In this document: one piece after another, positions 36,669 to 46,329 of the stretch
Position numbering within the stretch: position 1 is the first letter of the stretch
Layout: every line of letters begins with the position of its first letter
NCBI RefSeq assembly: GCF_900129745.1
Contig: NZ_FQWS01000001.1
Coordinates: 682,001-746,000, forward strand
Reading direction: 5' to 3'
Origin: Winogradskyella jejuensis
Lineage (GTDB): Bacteria > Bacteroidota > Bacteroidia > Flavobacteriales > Flavobacteriaceae
Length of the DNA: 64,000 nt
Notes under the pieces: generated by a model
The model's input: only the letters and a program-made list of their open reading frames with translations
The model's database searches: none
Told to the model about the DNA's origin: nothing
Translations under genes and position numbers: made by a program

Positions 36669-37343
36669 ATGAGAAAATCAATTTTAACAAGCCTTTGTAT
36701 TGCAGTATTTAGTTTATTCACTTACGGGCAGGGCCTTACCAGTATTGATGTGGCATCTGAAAAACTTTACATGTCATCAGACGTTAGTAAACCTGTGAAT
36801 GCCCTTGGTAGTCCTTATGTAAACAAAAACTTCTTGCCTGTTAAAGTTAAAGGCTATGACGATAAATTGTTTACTGGCAGATTCAATGCTTACAATGGTG
36901 AAATGGAAATAAACCTTGGCACTAAAATCATTGCTTTAGACAAAAATAAACCTTATGAGGTTATTTATACTCAAAACAATAAGATTTACAGAACTTATAA
37001 TTATTCAACACCAAGCGGAATTGCTAAAAATGGTTTTTTAAATGTTGTATCTGAAACTGAAGGTTATGCTTTTTTAAAGGAAGAATTAATTAAATATTAC
37101 GATAAAGTACCTGCTGCAACAAGTTACCAACAAGATAAACCGGCAAAATTCAAAGAAGAGAGTCCAAATTATTACCTTAAAAAAGCAAATGTGATTAGAC
37201 CTTTTCCAACTAAGAAAAAAGATTTACTAAAATCTTATCCTAAGGATGCTAAAAAAATAAAGTCTTTCTTAAAAGAAGAAAATATTTCACTTAAAAAGGA
37301 AGAAGATTTAGTAAAATTAGCTAGATATCTAGCAAGTCTATAA
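36669..37343 (+). CDS. Secreted protein of unknown function
   Basis: A 224-residue protein with signal peptide (MRKSILTSLCIAVFSLFTYG, up to about residue 21). A beta-strand-rich core follows (YVNKNFLPVKVKGYDDKLFTGRFNAYNGEMEINLG), then a lysine-rich helical end. The GR-x-N-A-x-x-G-E-M-E element recurs in secreted Bacteroidota proteins of unknown role. A terminator hairpin follows 22 bases after the stop. The 132-base gap before it (36537-36668) shows only an imperfect AT-rich inverted repeat. Confidence 0.65.
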   Translation: MRKSILTSLCIAVFSLFTYGQGLTSIDVASEKLYMSSDVSKPVNALGSPYVNKNFLPVKVKGYDDKLFTGRFNAYNGEMEINLGTKIIALDKNKPYEVIYTQNNKIYRTYNYSTPSGIAKNGFLNVVSETEGYAFLKEELIKYYDKVPAATSYQQDKPAKFKEESPNYYLKKANVIRPFPTKKKDLLKSYPKDAKKIKSFLKEENISLKKEEDLVKLARYLASL

Positions 37344-37364
37344 AATATTATATGTATTTTGTGT

Positions 37365-37395
37365 AAAGATGGTCTTTTAACCATCTTTTTTTTTT
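37365..37395 (+). terminator. Intrinsic terminator before mscS
   Basis: AAAGATGG (37365-37372) pairs with CCATCTTT (37381-37388), 8-base loop, followed by a run of T. It ends the secreted-protein gene, 20 bases before the MscS ATG. Confidence 0.88.
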
Positions 37396-37414
37396 CACAA
37401 AATTCAAAAAAATA

Positions 37415-38227
37415 ATGAATACACAAGATTGGATTGACAAAGGTTATGACCTTATATTATCGTTTGGTCCTAAATTAATAGGCGCATTTTTAATATGGAT
37501 TATAGGAGTTTTCATAATTAAACTAATAACTAGAGGTGTTAAAAAGGCACTTAATAAAAGTAATTATGATGAAAGCCTTCAGAAATTCCTTGGAAACTTA
37601 GTTAAATGGTCATTAAAAGTAATACTTATCGTCGTTGTTTTAACAACAGTTGGTATTGCTACAACCTCTTTTGCTGCTATTTTAGCCTCTATAGGCTTAG
37701 CTATAGGACTTGCATTACAAGGGTCTCTTGGTAATTTCGCAGGTGGTGTTTTAATTATGATTTTTAAACCTTTTAAGATTGGAGATTTAATTGAAGCTCA
37801 AGGTCAGATAGGTGTCGTAAAAGCAATAGAAATATTTACGACAAGGCTAACTGGTTTATCTAACAAAGAAATTATTTTACCAAATGGAAATCTTTCTAAT
37901 GGAGCCATAGTTAACTATACAGCAGAGGGTACACGACGTGTAGATTTAGTATTTGGAATAAGCTATGATGCCAATATTAAGCAAGCTAAAGAACTCTTTA
38001 TGTCTGTTGTAAAATCTCATCCTTTAGTTTTGACAGATATTGAGCCCACTGTTGATGTTTTAGAATTAGCCGATAGCTCTGTTAATTTTGCTGTACGCCC
38101 ATGGTGTAAAGCCGAAGATTATTGGCGCGTCTATTTTGATATTACAGAGAATATAAAAATAGCACTAGATGAAGCAGGTATAGAAATACCATATCCTCAT
38201 CAAGTTGAAATAAAAAAACAAGGCTAA
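37415..38227 (+). CDS. MscS-family mechanosensitive ion channel
   Basis: A 270-residue protein: three membrane helices at the start (about residues 17-40, 61-80 and 85-108). The third carries the small-residue pattern AILASIGLAIGLALQGSLGNFAGGVLIM that lines the pore. A beta/alpha cytoplasmic part follows (FKPFKIGDLIEAQGQIGVVKAI). It releases solutes during osmotic downshift. Its stop overlaps the convergent tsaB stop by 4 bases. Confidence 0.92.
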   Translation: MNTQDWIDKGYDLILSFGPKLIGAFLIWIIGVFIIKLITRGVKKALNKSNYDESLQKFLGNLVKWSLKVILIVVVLTTVGIATTSFAAILASIGLAIGLALQGSLGNFAGGVLIMIFKPFKIGDLIEAQGQIGVVKAIEIFTTRLTGLSNKEIILPNGNLSNGAIVNYTAEGTRRVDLVFGISYDANIKQAKELFMSVVKSHPLVLTDIEPTVDVLELADSSVNFAVRPWCKAEDYWRVYFDITENIKIALDEAGIEIPYPHQVEIKKQG

Positions 38228-38898
38228 ATTTTTTTAGATTTTATAGCTACAAAATCTTTCAAATAGTAAGGTTCAAAATAAGCGACGTTCTCAAAGTCGC
38301 TTATTTTGTATTTATCATTTGCTATTTTTCCCATCGTAGAAGCTGAAGGTAAATTACCGTCAATAAAAACTGCATTTGAGTGAGTGATAATCTCTTTTGT
38401 TTTTTCGACTCCATTACCGATAAAATGGACTTTACCATTTTCTAATTCAGTATTAAAACTATGACTATCTAAAATTTGTGCTTCAATACCTCTAACTAAA
38501 TTATAATCTGAATCGATAATTGCTGAATACACTTCCATACGCCTTGCATCGAGCATTGGTATAATTAAACCATCATCAATATAGACTTGGTGAGCTAGTG
38601 CCTCGAGTGTTGACACAGAAATTAATGGCTTATCTAGAGAGAAACAAAGTCCTTTTACTGTAGAAACTCCAATTCGTAGACCAGTGTAAGAACCTGGGCC
38701 TTTACTAATGGCTACTGCGTCTAAATTACTCTTAGAGACACCTGATTCATCAATCACTTCTTTGATGAAAAGATGTAATTTTTCAGCATGTGAATAACCC
38801 GCGTTGTTATCCTCTTTTAAAACCAAAATCTCCTCATCTTTAGATAAGGAGACTGAACAATTGGTTGTACTTGTTTCTATATTAAGAATTAGAGCCAT
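38224..38898 (-). CDS. tsaB: tRNA threonylcarbamoyladenosine biosynthesis protein TsaB
   Basis: A 224-residue member of the actin-like TsaB/TsaD superfamily; acts with TsaD and TsaE in making t6A of tRNAs. The signature KGPGSYTGLRIG is at 66-77, with LALNIETST-type start (MALILNIETSTTNCSVSL). It is the last gene of the exporter operon, 2 bases after the adaptor gene, an arrangement that ties an essential gene to the exporter genes. Confidence 0.93.
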   Translation of the reverse strand: MALILNIETSTTNCSVSLSKDEEILVLKEDNNAGYSHAEKLHLFIKEVIDESGVSKSNLDAVAISKGPGSYTGLRIGVSTVKGLCFSLDKPLISVSTLEALAHQVYIDDGLIIPMLDARRMEVYSAIIDSDYNLVRGIEAQILDSHSFNTELENGKVHFIGNGVEKTKEIITHSNAVFIDGNLPSASTMGKIANDKYKISDFENVAYFEPYYLKDFVAIKSKKI

Positions 38899-38900
38899 AT

Positions 38901-40205
38901 CTATTCTTCGGAATCTTCTTCTTTGGATTCTTTAGACTTGTCTTTATCTTCAACTTTATCACCTGGTTTCAAGGTTTTAGACACCATATTGTATGGTCCT
39001 GTAATAATCTTATCCCCTTCTTTTAAACCTGAAACGATTTCAATGTTAGTATCATCTTGAATTCCGGTCTTTACCACTCTAAGTTTAGCAACACCATTAT
39101 CATCTACAAAAACACACTCAAACTTCTCCTCTTCATTAGAAGTTGAAGATTGTTTCTCTACTTTTTTACCATACGCCTTTTTAGTTGAACTTGTATCTGT
39201 TTTTATAACAATAGCACTTATAGGCACTGCAACGGCTTTTTCTCTTTTGTCAGTTATCACGTCAACAGTCGCTGTCATACCAGGTCTAAATGGTGAGTAT
39301 GATTCTGGCTTACCATCTGTTAACTCAGCATAAGATTCTTCCAAAATTCTAACTTTTACTTTAAAATTAGTGACTTGGTCTGCTGCTAAAGTCCCTGCGG
39401 CAGAATTTGCTATCTCTGTAACAATACCTTTAAATTCTTTCTTTAAGTAGGCGTCGACCTCTACGATAGTAGTATCGCCAATATTAACCTTTACAATATC
39501 ATTCTCGTTAACATCTACTTCAACTTCCATATTGTTAAGATTAGCTACACGTAAAATTTCGGTTCCGGCCATTTGTTGCGTACCTACAACACGCTCACCT
39601 AGCTCTACATTAAGTAAAGAAATGGTTCCACTCATTGGTGCGTAAATTGTTGTTCTGCTAAGATTGTCTCTTGCCTCATTAACTGTTGCTCCTGCACTTT
39701 GCACACCATAATATGCTGAACTTCTACTTGCTTGCGCCGTTTCGTAAGTTGCAATAGCTCTATCCCAATCAGCTCTAGAAATTACACCTTTATCAAAAAG
39801 AGCTTTACTTCTTTCGTAGTCTGCTTTTGCTTGCTTTAGCGAAGCTTCCGCTTGCTCTAAGCCTGCTTTTACATTTTGATAAGATGCTTGAGAACGATTT
39901 AAAGCAGATTGAATTAAATCTGGATTAACTCTAACCAACAAATCCCCTTTTTTTACTTGCTGCCCTTCTTTGAAAGGCAATTCTAATATTTCTCCTGAAA
40001 CTTCACTAGAGATTTTTACCTCTACTTCTGGCTGAATTTTACCCGTTGCAGAAACAGTTTCAACAATCTCTTTAAGTTCAACGGCTTGCGTTGTGACTTG
40101 TTTGAAATTTCCTTTTTTGCCAAATAGTCCTGATGACTTCCCTACTACGAGAAGTAATAATAAAACGCCGACAATAATAAGTGTTATTTTTAATCCTTTA
40201 CTCAT
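38901..40205 (-). CDS. Periplasmic adaptor (membrane fusion protein), second copy
   Basis: A 434-residue HlyD/MacA-type adaptor. It has an N-terminal anchor (about 7-25), a biotinyl-lipoyl-like segment (SATGKIQPEVEVKISSEVSGEILELPFKEGQQVKKGDLLVR), a long helical hairpin with many A/Q/E (about 95-190), then beta barrel and membrane-proximal parts. The acidic tail, KDKSKESKEEDSEE, is odd for the family. It should join an inner-membrane permease to TolC. A different adaptor is encoded 3 genes earlier in the same operon. Confidence 0.9.
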   Translation of the reverse strand: MSKGLKITLIIVGVLLLLLVVGKSSGLFGKKGNFKQVTTQAVELKEIVETVSATGKIQPEVEVKISSEVSGEILELPFKEGQQVKKGDLLVRVNPDLIQSALNRSQASYQNVKAGLEQAEASLKQAKADYERSKALFDKGVISRADWDRAIATYETAQASRSSAYYGVQSAGATVNEARDNLSRTTIYAPMSGTISLLNVELGERVVGTQQMAGTEILRVANLNNMEVEVDVNENDIVKVNIGDTTIVEVDAYLKKEFKGIVTEIANSAAGTLAADQVTNFKVKVRILEESYAELTDGKPESYSPFRPGMTATVDVITDKREKAVAVPISAIVIKTDTSSTKKAYGKKVEKQSSTSNEEEKFECVFVDDNGVAKLRVVKTGIQDDTNIEIVSGLKEGDKIITGPYNMVSKTLKPGDKVEDKDKSKESKEEDSEE

Positions 40206-40207
40206 CT

Positions 40208-41527
40208 TTAAAATTTTAATTCAGTAGCTGGTATTCCGAAAAACAGTTCTAAAACTTTAAGTCTAAAAATGTAATCGTACTTAGTTCTATTGAGGTTGAT
40301 TTTTGAATTATCGTATCTTAATTTCGCTTGACTAAAATCAAACGCGTTAGTTAAACCTTCGTCGTATCTAGCTTTTGCGTACTCATAGGCTAACTCTTGT
40401 GATTCTAATGCTGACTCAGCAGCTTCATAAGCCTTTAGCGTTCCTCTTGCGTCTATATAAGCTTGATAAACATTAGACTCTAAGTCTAATTCTGCTTGTT
40501 CTAATTGGTATTTACTACGCTCTAAATTAATCTTATTTCGCTTTACATTTGCTTTTGTATTCCAACCATTAAATATAGGAACGTTAAGACTAAACCCATA
40601 GCGAATACCATCATTAATGTATAATTGATCAATAAAATCTCTAGGATCTCTGTTTGTAAAACGTGTATCGTAGCTTAAAAAAGCATTTACTGTAGGTAAC
40701 AATCCTCCTTTAGCAATTTGAACATCTTTTTCTGCTAAAGCCACATTCTGCTCCGCTATTCTGATCTCTGAACGATTTTCTTTAGCGTTTTGAATAATTT
40801 CTTCAATTGATTTATCTGAAATAGAATCTACTATACCATAGCCTTCATCTTCAATATCAAAAGTTTCATAGTCTTTTATTAAAAGTGTTTGCGCTAATGA
40901 TATTAAAGATAATTTTATTTGGTTTTCAGCATTAACTATCGATTGCTGCTCTCCAGCGTCAGTAGCTTTGATTTCCAACAAATCACCCTGAGGAAGTGTG
41001 CCAACTTCGACTAATTGTTCTGTTTGCCTTATTTGTTGTTTAGTTACTTCATTTTGGGATTTCAAAACCTCTAAATTCGCTTTATTTAGAAGCACAGTTA
41101 AATAACTATTGGCCACTAAAAGTGAAATATCATCTTTCATTCGAGACAAACGGTACTGGTTTGCTAGTTTAGAAATTTTTGCACGTTGAGCTTGCCTCAC
41201 ATTTCTAAGTCCGTTAAAAACGGTGTATCCAACATTAACACCTCCACTTGCGGAAAGGAACTTAACCGTTTCTGGCTGGTTTGTAGCAGGGTTAAATCCT
41301 AGACCTATACTTTCACTTACTCCTGCTGAACCGCTAAAAGATGGTAAGAAGTTACCTAACGCTGTTAAAGCTTCTATATCGGTAGCTTTTAAGTCTAACT
41401 CGCTTTGTTTGATTGAAATATTATTTTCTAGAGCATACTCAACGCATTCTTTGAGCGTCCATTTTTTTTGTGCGTTTGCAGTAACTCCTAAAAGTAAAAC
41501 TGCTATAATGATGATTGATTTTTTCAT
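40208..41527 (-). CDS. TolC-family outer-membrane efflux protein
   Basis: A 439-residue protein with signal peptide (MKKSIIIIAVLLLGVTANAQ) and two tandem OEP-type repeats. Each repeat has a coiled-coil helical pair; features are KWTLKECVEYALENNISIKQSELDL at the start and the second repeat's RSEIRIAEQNVALAEKDVQIAKGGLLPTVNAFLSYD. It forms a trimeric outer-membrane and periplasmic tunnel. It sits between two adaptor genes. Confidence 0.93.
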   Translation of the reverse strand: MKKSIIIIAVLLLGVTANAQKKWTLKECVEYALENNISIKQSELDLKATDIEALTALGNFLPSFSGSAGVSESIGLGFNPATNQPETVKFLSASGGVNVGYTVFNGLRNVRQAQRAKISKLANQYRLSRMKDDISLLVANSYLTVLLNKANLEVLKSQNEVTKQQIRQTEQLVEVGTLPQGDLLEIKATDAGEQQSIVNAENQIKLSLISLAQTLLIKDYETFDIEDEGYGIVDSISDKSIEEIIQNAKENRSEIRIAEQNVALAEKDVQIAKGGLLPTVNAFLSYDTRFTNRDPRDFIDQLYINDGIRYGFSLNVPIFNGWNTKANVKRNKINLERSKYQLEQAELDLESNVYQAYIDARGTLKAYEAAESALESQELAYEYAKARYDEGLTNAFDFSQAKLRYDNSKINLNRTKYDYIFRLKVLELFFGIPATELKF

Positions 41528-41576
41528 AATTATGTTATATGTCTTTACAAATGTTAAAGTGTTACAGAAATTAGAA

Positions 41577-42746
41577 TTAATTTCTTCCAGCGTATTTTGG
41601 TGGTCCTTGTAGCTGGTTCCAAACTTTGATTTTATCGGCTTCTGTTATACCCTTTTTTACTTCAACAAAAATACCGTTACTAATACCCAATTCTACATCC
41701 CTTCTTTCAAATTCTTGGTCGCCCACTTCTATCTCTACATAAGGCTTTTTTGTTTCAGCATCATACTGTACTAGCGCTTCTTTAATCGCCAAAACATTTT
41801 CAGCTTTTTCTAGAATAATAGAAGCATTAGCACTAAGACCTGCTCTAATAAATGTTTGTGTTGAGTCTAACTTCTTTAAAGAGCCTTCTATTTCGAATTG
41901 AATAGCCCCATTTTCTGCAACCCCTTTTGGCGCAATATAATCTAAGACAGCATCGAATTTTTGGTTTTCAATAGCTCCAACAGTAATTTCTAATGGCAAT
42001 CCTTCTCTAATTTTACCCACTTCACTCTCGTCCACTTTTCCTTCAAAAATCATTTTTGAAATATCTGCAAGAGAAGCAATCGAAGTCCCTTCATTAAAGT
42101 TATTGGCCTCTATAACTTGATTTCCTTCTTTTACCGGAACGTCTAAAACCATTCCTGAAACTGTAGCCCTAACTTGTGTTTGTGCTATATTTCCTAGCCC
42201 AGATGTCGTACCTGTTTTAATGATATCGTAATTTTGGCGTGACTGCTGAACATCAATTCTTGCTTGCTCTACACGCTGTTTTGCCTGTAAGTACGTATTA
42301 TTAGATTGATCAAAATCATTTGCAGAGATAACACCTTTATCAAACAATTGTTTTTGTCTTTCGTAAAGTGCTTTTTGTGTTTTAAAATTTATCTCTGCTG
42401 TTTCTAAAGCATTTCTATTTGAAGCAATATTGTTTTTTGCACTAGTTAGTGACGACACGTTAGGAATTACTCTAATCTTTGCAATTAGGTCACCTTGCTT
42501 TACAAACTCTCCTGCTTCTACATACACTTCTTCAATAACTCCAGAAATATTTGGCTTAATTAAAATTTCTTCTTCTGGAACAATACTTCCTGTTGCAACA
42601 GTATTAACAACGATAGTTTGAGTTGATGCGTTCTGTGTTGTATATGTTACTGGGTCCTCTTGATTTTTATCCCATAAGTAATAAAGCGACCCTGCAAAAA
42701 CAAGGACAATTACAATTAATACAATAACAGTGGTGGTTCTTTTCAT
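41577..42746 (-). CDS. Periplasmic adaptor (membrane fusion protein), first copy
   Basis: A 389-residue HlyD/MacA-type adaptor with N-terminal anchor (about 5-25), lipoyl-like segment (VNTVATGSIVPEEEILIKPNISGVIEEVYVEAGEFVKQGDLIAKI), helical hairpin (about 90-165), and beta-barrel and membrane-proximal parts. It follows the second permease by 21 bases and is the likely direct partner of the ABC permeases. Confidence 0.9.
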   Translation of the reverse strand: MKRTTTVIVLIVIVLVFAGSLYYLWDKNQEDPVTYTTQNASTQTIVVNTVATGSIVPEEEILIKPNISGVIEEVYVEAGEFVKQGDLIAKIRVIPNVSSLTSAKNNIASNRNALETAEINFKTQKALYERQKQLFDKGVISANDFDQSNNTYLQAKQRVEQARIDVQQSRQNYDIIKTGTTSGLGNIAQTQVRATVSGMVLDVPVKEGNQVIEANNFNEGTSIASLADISKMIFEGKVDESEVGKIREGLPLEITVGAIENQKFDAVLDYIAPKGVAENGAIQFEIEGSLKKLDSTQTFIRAGLSANASIILEKAENVLAIKEALVQYDAETKKPYVEIEVGDQEFERRDVELGISNGIFVEVKKGITEADKIKVWNQLQGPPKYAGRN

Positions 42747-42767
42747 AATAAATATTTACTAGTAATT

Positions 42768-44027
42768 TTATTCTATTCTTAATGCGTCAACTGGTTTCAT
42801 TTTAGTTGCTCTATTTGCAGGTATTAACCCTGCCAAAACACCTGCTAAAACTAAAATGGTTAGTGCTACGACAACAACGGTCATACTTACACTCGGGTTT
42901 GCAAAATTTTCTACTGGACCTACACTATCTAAAACAGAGTTCATCCCCCATATAACAAAGGCCGCAAAGGCAACACCCAACATTCCAGAAAGGATAGTCA
43001 ATATTAAACTTTCTTGAAGAATTTGACCCTTAATCATCCACGGTGTCGCGCCTAAAGCACGTCTCACTCCAATTTCCTTGGTGCGTTCTTTTACTACGAT
43101 TAGCATAATATTATTTATACCAATTACCCCAGAAGCAAGTATTAAAATACCTACGAAATAACCGACGATTGCAAGTATGTTGAATAATCCATTAATACGG
43201 CCAAAGGCTTCAGCACGATCAAAATGACCAATTGCTCTATCGTCATCTGGATGAACGTTTTTACGTGATTTGATGATATCGAAAACACGCTCTTTAATTG
43301 ATGTTATACTGAAACCATCTTTTGCAGTAATTGCCATCCAGCTTACGCGATCTCCATAGTTGAATGCTTGATTAAATGTCGTAAAGGGAATAAATACGGT
43401 ATTTGCTTCTTCTTCGGAGTCGCCTTGAGAATTGGTGATTTTAAATGTGCCAACTACTTTAAAATTAACACCATTAATCTTTATATAACTTCCAATAACC
43501 GCTTCGTCTTTATCGTAAAGCCCTTTAACAACATCTGGTCCGATAACACATATTTTTCGCTTAGCGTTAATATCAGAATAGCTTAAAAAACGTCCTTCTA
43601 GAATATCCATAGGCTTTTGTTTAATAAACTCTGGATAATCTCCGTAGATTTGAAAAGCCCCAGTTTTTGTTCCTCTTATAACATTGTTTGCGCCTTGGTA
43701 ACCACCAAGAGAATTTCGTGGTGAGATGTATTTTAATTCTGGGATTTCTGCACGGATAGCCTCTACATCAGATATTTTATACTGTAAGCGCTTACCTTTG
43801 GGAATACCTTTGTAAGAAATTGAAGTTCTTTGGCTCCACATAAACATAGAGTTCGTGGCAAAATTTCCAAAATCGGATGTTACGCCATTTCTTAAACCAT
43901 TGGTTAAGGCTAATAACAATACCAAAATGGTAATTCCCCAAAATACCCCGAATGCTGTAAGTGCGGTCCTTACCTTATTGGCATTAAGTGCTTCTAATAT
44001 TTCGTCCCAACGGTCTTTATTAAACAT
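42768..44027 (-). CDS. MacB-type ABC transporter permease, second copy
   Basis: A 419-residue permease with one N-terminal helix, a large periplasmic MacB_PCD-like domain (about 45-270), and three C-terminal FtsX-type helices. It starts MFNKDRWDEILEALNANKVRTALTAFGVFWGI and has the FtsX motif VKERTKEIGVRRALGATPW. It pairs with the ATP-binding protein and the other permease as a heterodimer. Its gene begins one base after the first permease ends. Confidence 0.93.
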   Translation of the reverse strand: MFNKDRWDEILEALNANKVRTALTAFGVFWGITILVLLLALTNGLRNGVTSDFGNFATNSMFMWSQRTSISYKGIPKGKRLQYKISDVEAIRAEIPELKYISPRNSLGGYQGANNVIRGTKTGAFQIYGDYPEFIKQKPMDILEGRFLSYSDINAKRKICVIGPDVVKGLYDKDEAVIGSYIKINGVNFKVVGTFKITNSQGDSEEEANTVFIPFTTFNQAFNYGDRVSWMAITAKDGFSITSIKERVFDIIKSRKNVHPDDDRAIGHFDRAEAFGRINGLFNILAIVGYFVGILILASGVIGINNIMLIVVKERTKEIGVRRALGATPWMIKGQILQESLILTILSGMLGVAFAAFVIWGMNSVLDSVGPVENFANPSVSMTVVVVALTILVLAGVLAGLIPANRATKMKPVDALRIE

Positions 44028-44028
44028 A

Positions 44029-45273
44029 TTACTCGTCTCTTAGTGCTACTATTGGTTTAATTTTTGCAGCTCTGTATGCAGGCAAAAATCCTGCAAAAGC
44101 ACCAGCTATTACTAAAATAAATACAGTAGTAATTGCTGTGCCGAAATCTACTTGTGGAAATTTTATAAAAGGACTATCTACATATGGGCCTGCAATTTCT
44201 AGTACGGCCAAACCAGCGATTAGCCCAAATAAACCAGAAAACATAGTTACAAAAATTGCTTCTTGTAAAATCATTCCGATTATAGATGCTGGTATAGCAC
44301 CAAGAGCTTTACGAATACCTATTTCTTTTGTGCGCTCTTTTACAATAATTATCATAATATTACCTACACCAACTACACCTGCTATAATAGTCCCAATTCC
44401 GATAAACCAAAATACAGCTTTAATAGTGTCAATCAATGAATATATTTTTTGTGCTTCTTCTAAGGTGTTGTTTACTCGTATGGCTGCTGTATCATCAGGT
44501 GCAATTATGAGTTTTTCTTTTAAATCTGCCTCAATAGCTTCAGTTACGTTCTTAGAAAGTGCTACAGCTTCATCAAAATTTTCGGACATCTTTACCGTAA
44601 AAGACATGTTTCTGATGTTATCACCTCCATTGAATGCTGCGCGTGCAGACGTTAATGGCAGAAATACTTGACTTTCTTCACGCTCTCCACCTGGATCGAA
44701 ATAAACGCCTACGACTTTATATGGGATACCAAATATTGATATATATTTTTCAATCGGATTTTCTGCTTTAAATAAGTCTTGGCTAACTTTATTTCCGATG
44801 ACTGCGACCTTTCTGTTATCGTTTACATCAGAAAAATTTATGAATCGTCCCTTTCCAATATCAGCATTTTCGATAAATTGATTGTCTGGTAAAACGCCTT
44901 GAACACGGTAGTTTCCAGTTTCGTTTTTATAAGCCACCTGACCGCCCCAAATACTGTAGTTCGCTGTACGGTATTCTAAAAATTCATCATAATTATTGGA
45001 CACCATCGCAAAATCCTCATCTTTAAGCTGAATTCGACGTCCTGGGTTTAAACCTTTGTAACCTTTTGTCGTGATTCGTGTTCGTACGAAAATCTCATTA
45101 GTAGCATCTTGCTGAAATTCTGAAGTTACACCATTCTCTATACCAGAACTAAAGCCTAGTAGGATTACTAAAATAAAAATACCTGAAGCCACAGATAAGC
45201 CTGTTAAAAATGTACGGAGCTTATTTTTCCTGAGTGTTTCAAATATTTCTTGCCAACGCTCTACATTAAACAT
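44029..45273 (-). CDS. MacB-type ABC transporter permease, first copy
   Basis: A 414-residue paralogue of the neighbouring permease: same layout and same opening (MFNVERWQEIFETLRKNKLRTFLTGLSVASGIFILVILLGFSSG) and the C-terminal FtsX motif VKERTKEIGIRKALGAIPAS. The N-terminal helix and the periplasmic region differ, so the two have specialised. The start overlaps the ATPase gene by 8 bases, so translation is coupled. Confidence 0.93.
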   Translation of the reverse strand: MFNVERWQEIFETLRKNKLRTFLTGLSVASGIFILVILLGFSSGIENGVTSEFQQDATNEIFVRTRITTKGYKGLNPGRRIQLKDEDFAMVSNNYDEFLEYRTANYSIWGGQVAYKNETGNYRVQGVLPDNQFIENADIGKGRFINFSDVNDNRKVAVIGNKVSQDLFKAENPIEKYISIFGIPYKVVGVYFDPGGEREESQVFLPLTSARAAFNGGDNIRNMSFTVKMSENFDEAVALSKNVTEAIEADLKEKLIIAPDDTAAIRVNNTLEEAQKIYSLIDTIKAVFWFIGIGTIIAGVVGVGNIMIIIVKERTKEIGIRKALGAIPASIIGMILQEAIFVTMFSGLFGLIAGLAVLEIAGPYVDSPFIKFPQVDFGTAITTVFILVIAGAFAGFLPAYRAAKIKPIVALRDE

Positions 45274-45967
45274 ACTGTTTTGCTCTTACTTGTTCTACTG
45301 GACTATCATCTATAATTATCCCATCTTTGAGGTTTACGATTCGCTTAGTCATGTGCGCAATATCATCCTCATGTGTGACAACTAAAATGGTTTTTCCTTC
45401 ATCATTAATACCTTGTATTAAATCCATAACCTCATAAGAAGTCGTTGTATCTAATGCACCTGTTGGCTCATCTGCCAACAATACTTTTGGCTCACTTGCC
45501 AATGCTCTTGCAATAGCTACACGTTGCTTCTGACCACCCGATAGCTCGCTTGGTAAATGATGTCCCCAATCTGCAAGACCTACTTTTTCTAGATAATGAC
45601 GTGCTTTTTCTACACGCTCTTTACGAGCAATACCTTTATAAAACATAGGCAAAGCCACGTTATCAACTGCAGATTTATAATTTATAAGATTGAAAGACTG
45701 AAATATGAATCCAAGAAATTCGTTTCGGTATTTTGCCGCTACTTTTTCATTTAGATTTTTAATAGGCACTCCATCGAGAACATAACTTCCCTCATCTGCT
45801 TCATCTAGCATTCCTAAAATATTGAGTAAAGTTGATTTTCCTGAGCCAGAAGAGCCCATGATTGAGACTAATTCACCTTCTTTTACGTTGAAATTTATTC
45901 CCTTCAATACATGAAGTGAATTACTACCCATATGGTAGGATTTGTGCAAATCTTTGATTTGAATCAT
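45266..45967 (-). CDS. MacB-type ABC transporter ATP-binding protein
   Basis: A 233-residue nucleotide-binding protein of the LolD/MacB-type: Walker A GSSGSGKST (38-46), signature LSGGQKQRVAIARALA, Walker B VLLADEPTGALD. It powers the two permeases. It heads the operon ATPase-permease-permease-adaptor-TolC-adaptor-tsaB. The 137-base gap to the next gene upstream (45968-46104) shows no promoter box that I can fix. Confidence 0.95.
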   Translation of the reverse strand: MIQIKDLHKSYHMGSNSLHVLKGINFNVKEGELVSIMGSSGSGKSTLLNILGMLDEADEGSYVLDGVPIKNLNEKVAAKYRNEFLGFIFQSFNLINYKSAVDNVALPMFYKGIARKERVEKARHYLEKVGLADWGHHLPSELSGGQKQRVAIARALASEPKVLLADEPTGALDTTTSYEVMDLIQGINDEGKTILVVTHEDDIAHMTKRIVNLKDGIIIDDSPVEQVRAKQYV

Positions 45968-46104
45968 AGTAAAGATGGTTAATTCCCTGCAATATTAAAC
46001 AAAAGCCTAACTGGTTAGTGCTAAGTATTTGTTAAGAATTAACATTTTGATTGATATTTATAAGACGTCTAAATACCAATATTGTTACAGTAGAATGCTT
46101 TAAT

Positions 46105-46329
46105 TTATTCTTCAGGTTTAGCTCTGAAAAATTTTCTGTAAACTATGTAACCTATTCCACCAACTAAGATGTAGGGAATGGCCATTAAATAAACGATTCC
46201 GTCATTAATACCCTGAGCTGCAGATTGACTTTCTTCACTTTCTAGTACAGCACGGCACATGGCACATTGCGAACTACTCTCCCAAAAAAGGAGAACCAGA
46301 AACAAAAAGAAAACAATTTTAGTTCTCAT
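46105..46329 (-). CDS. Small membrane protein with CxxC, last gene of the oxidase cluster
   Basis: A 74-residue protein: signal/anchor segment (about 4-17), CAMCR (a CxxC at about residues 22-25) just outside the membrane, then a helix GIVYLMAIPYILVGGIGYIVYRKFF. The frame is open 20 codons further up, but the ATG at 46329 overlaps the DUF420 stop as ATGA and gives a proper signal-like start. The CxxC beside a SCO gene suggests a copper or redox role; this is inference. I do not recognise a named family. Confidence 0.72.
   Translation of the reverse strand: MRTKIVFFLFLVLLFWESSSQCAMCRAVLESEESQSAAQGINDGIVYLMAIPYILVGGIGYIVYRKFFRAKPEE

Noticed and set aside
44138..44671. A 177-codon frame on the + strand inside the first MacB permease gene
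   Set aside because: It is the reverse strand of a well-recognised permease gene, has no family features, and the coding strand explains the sequence fully.
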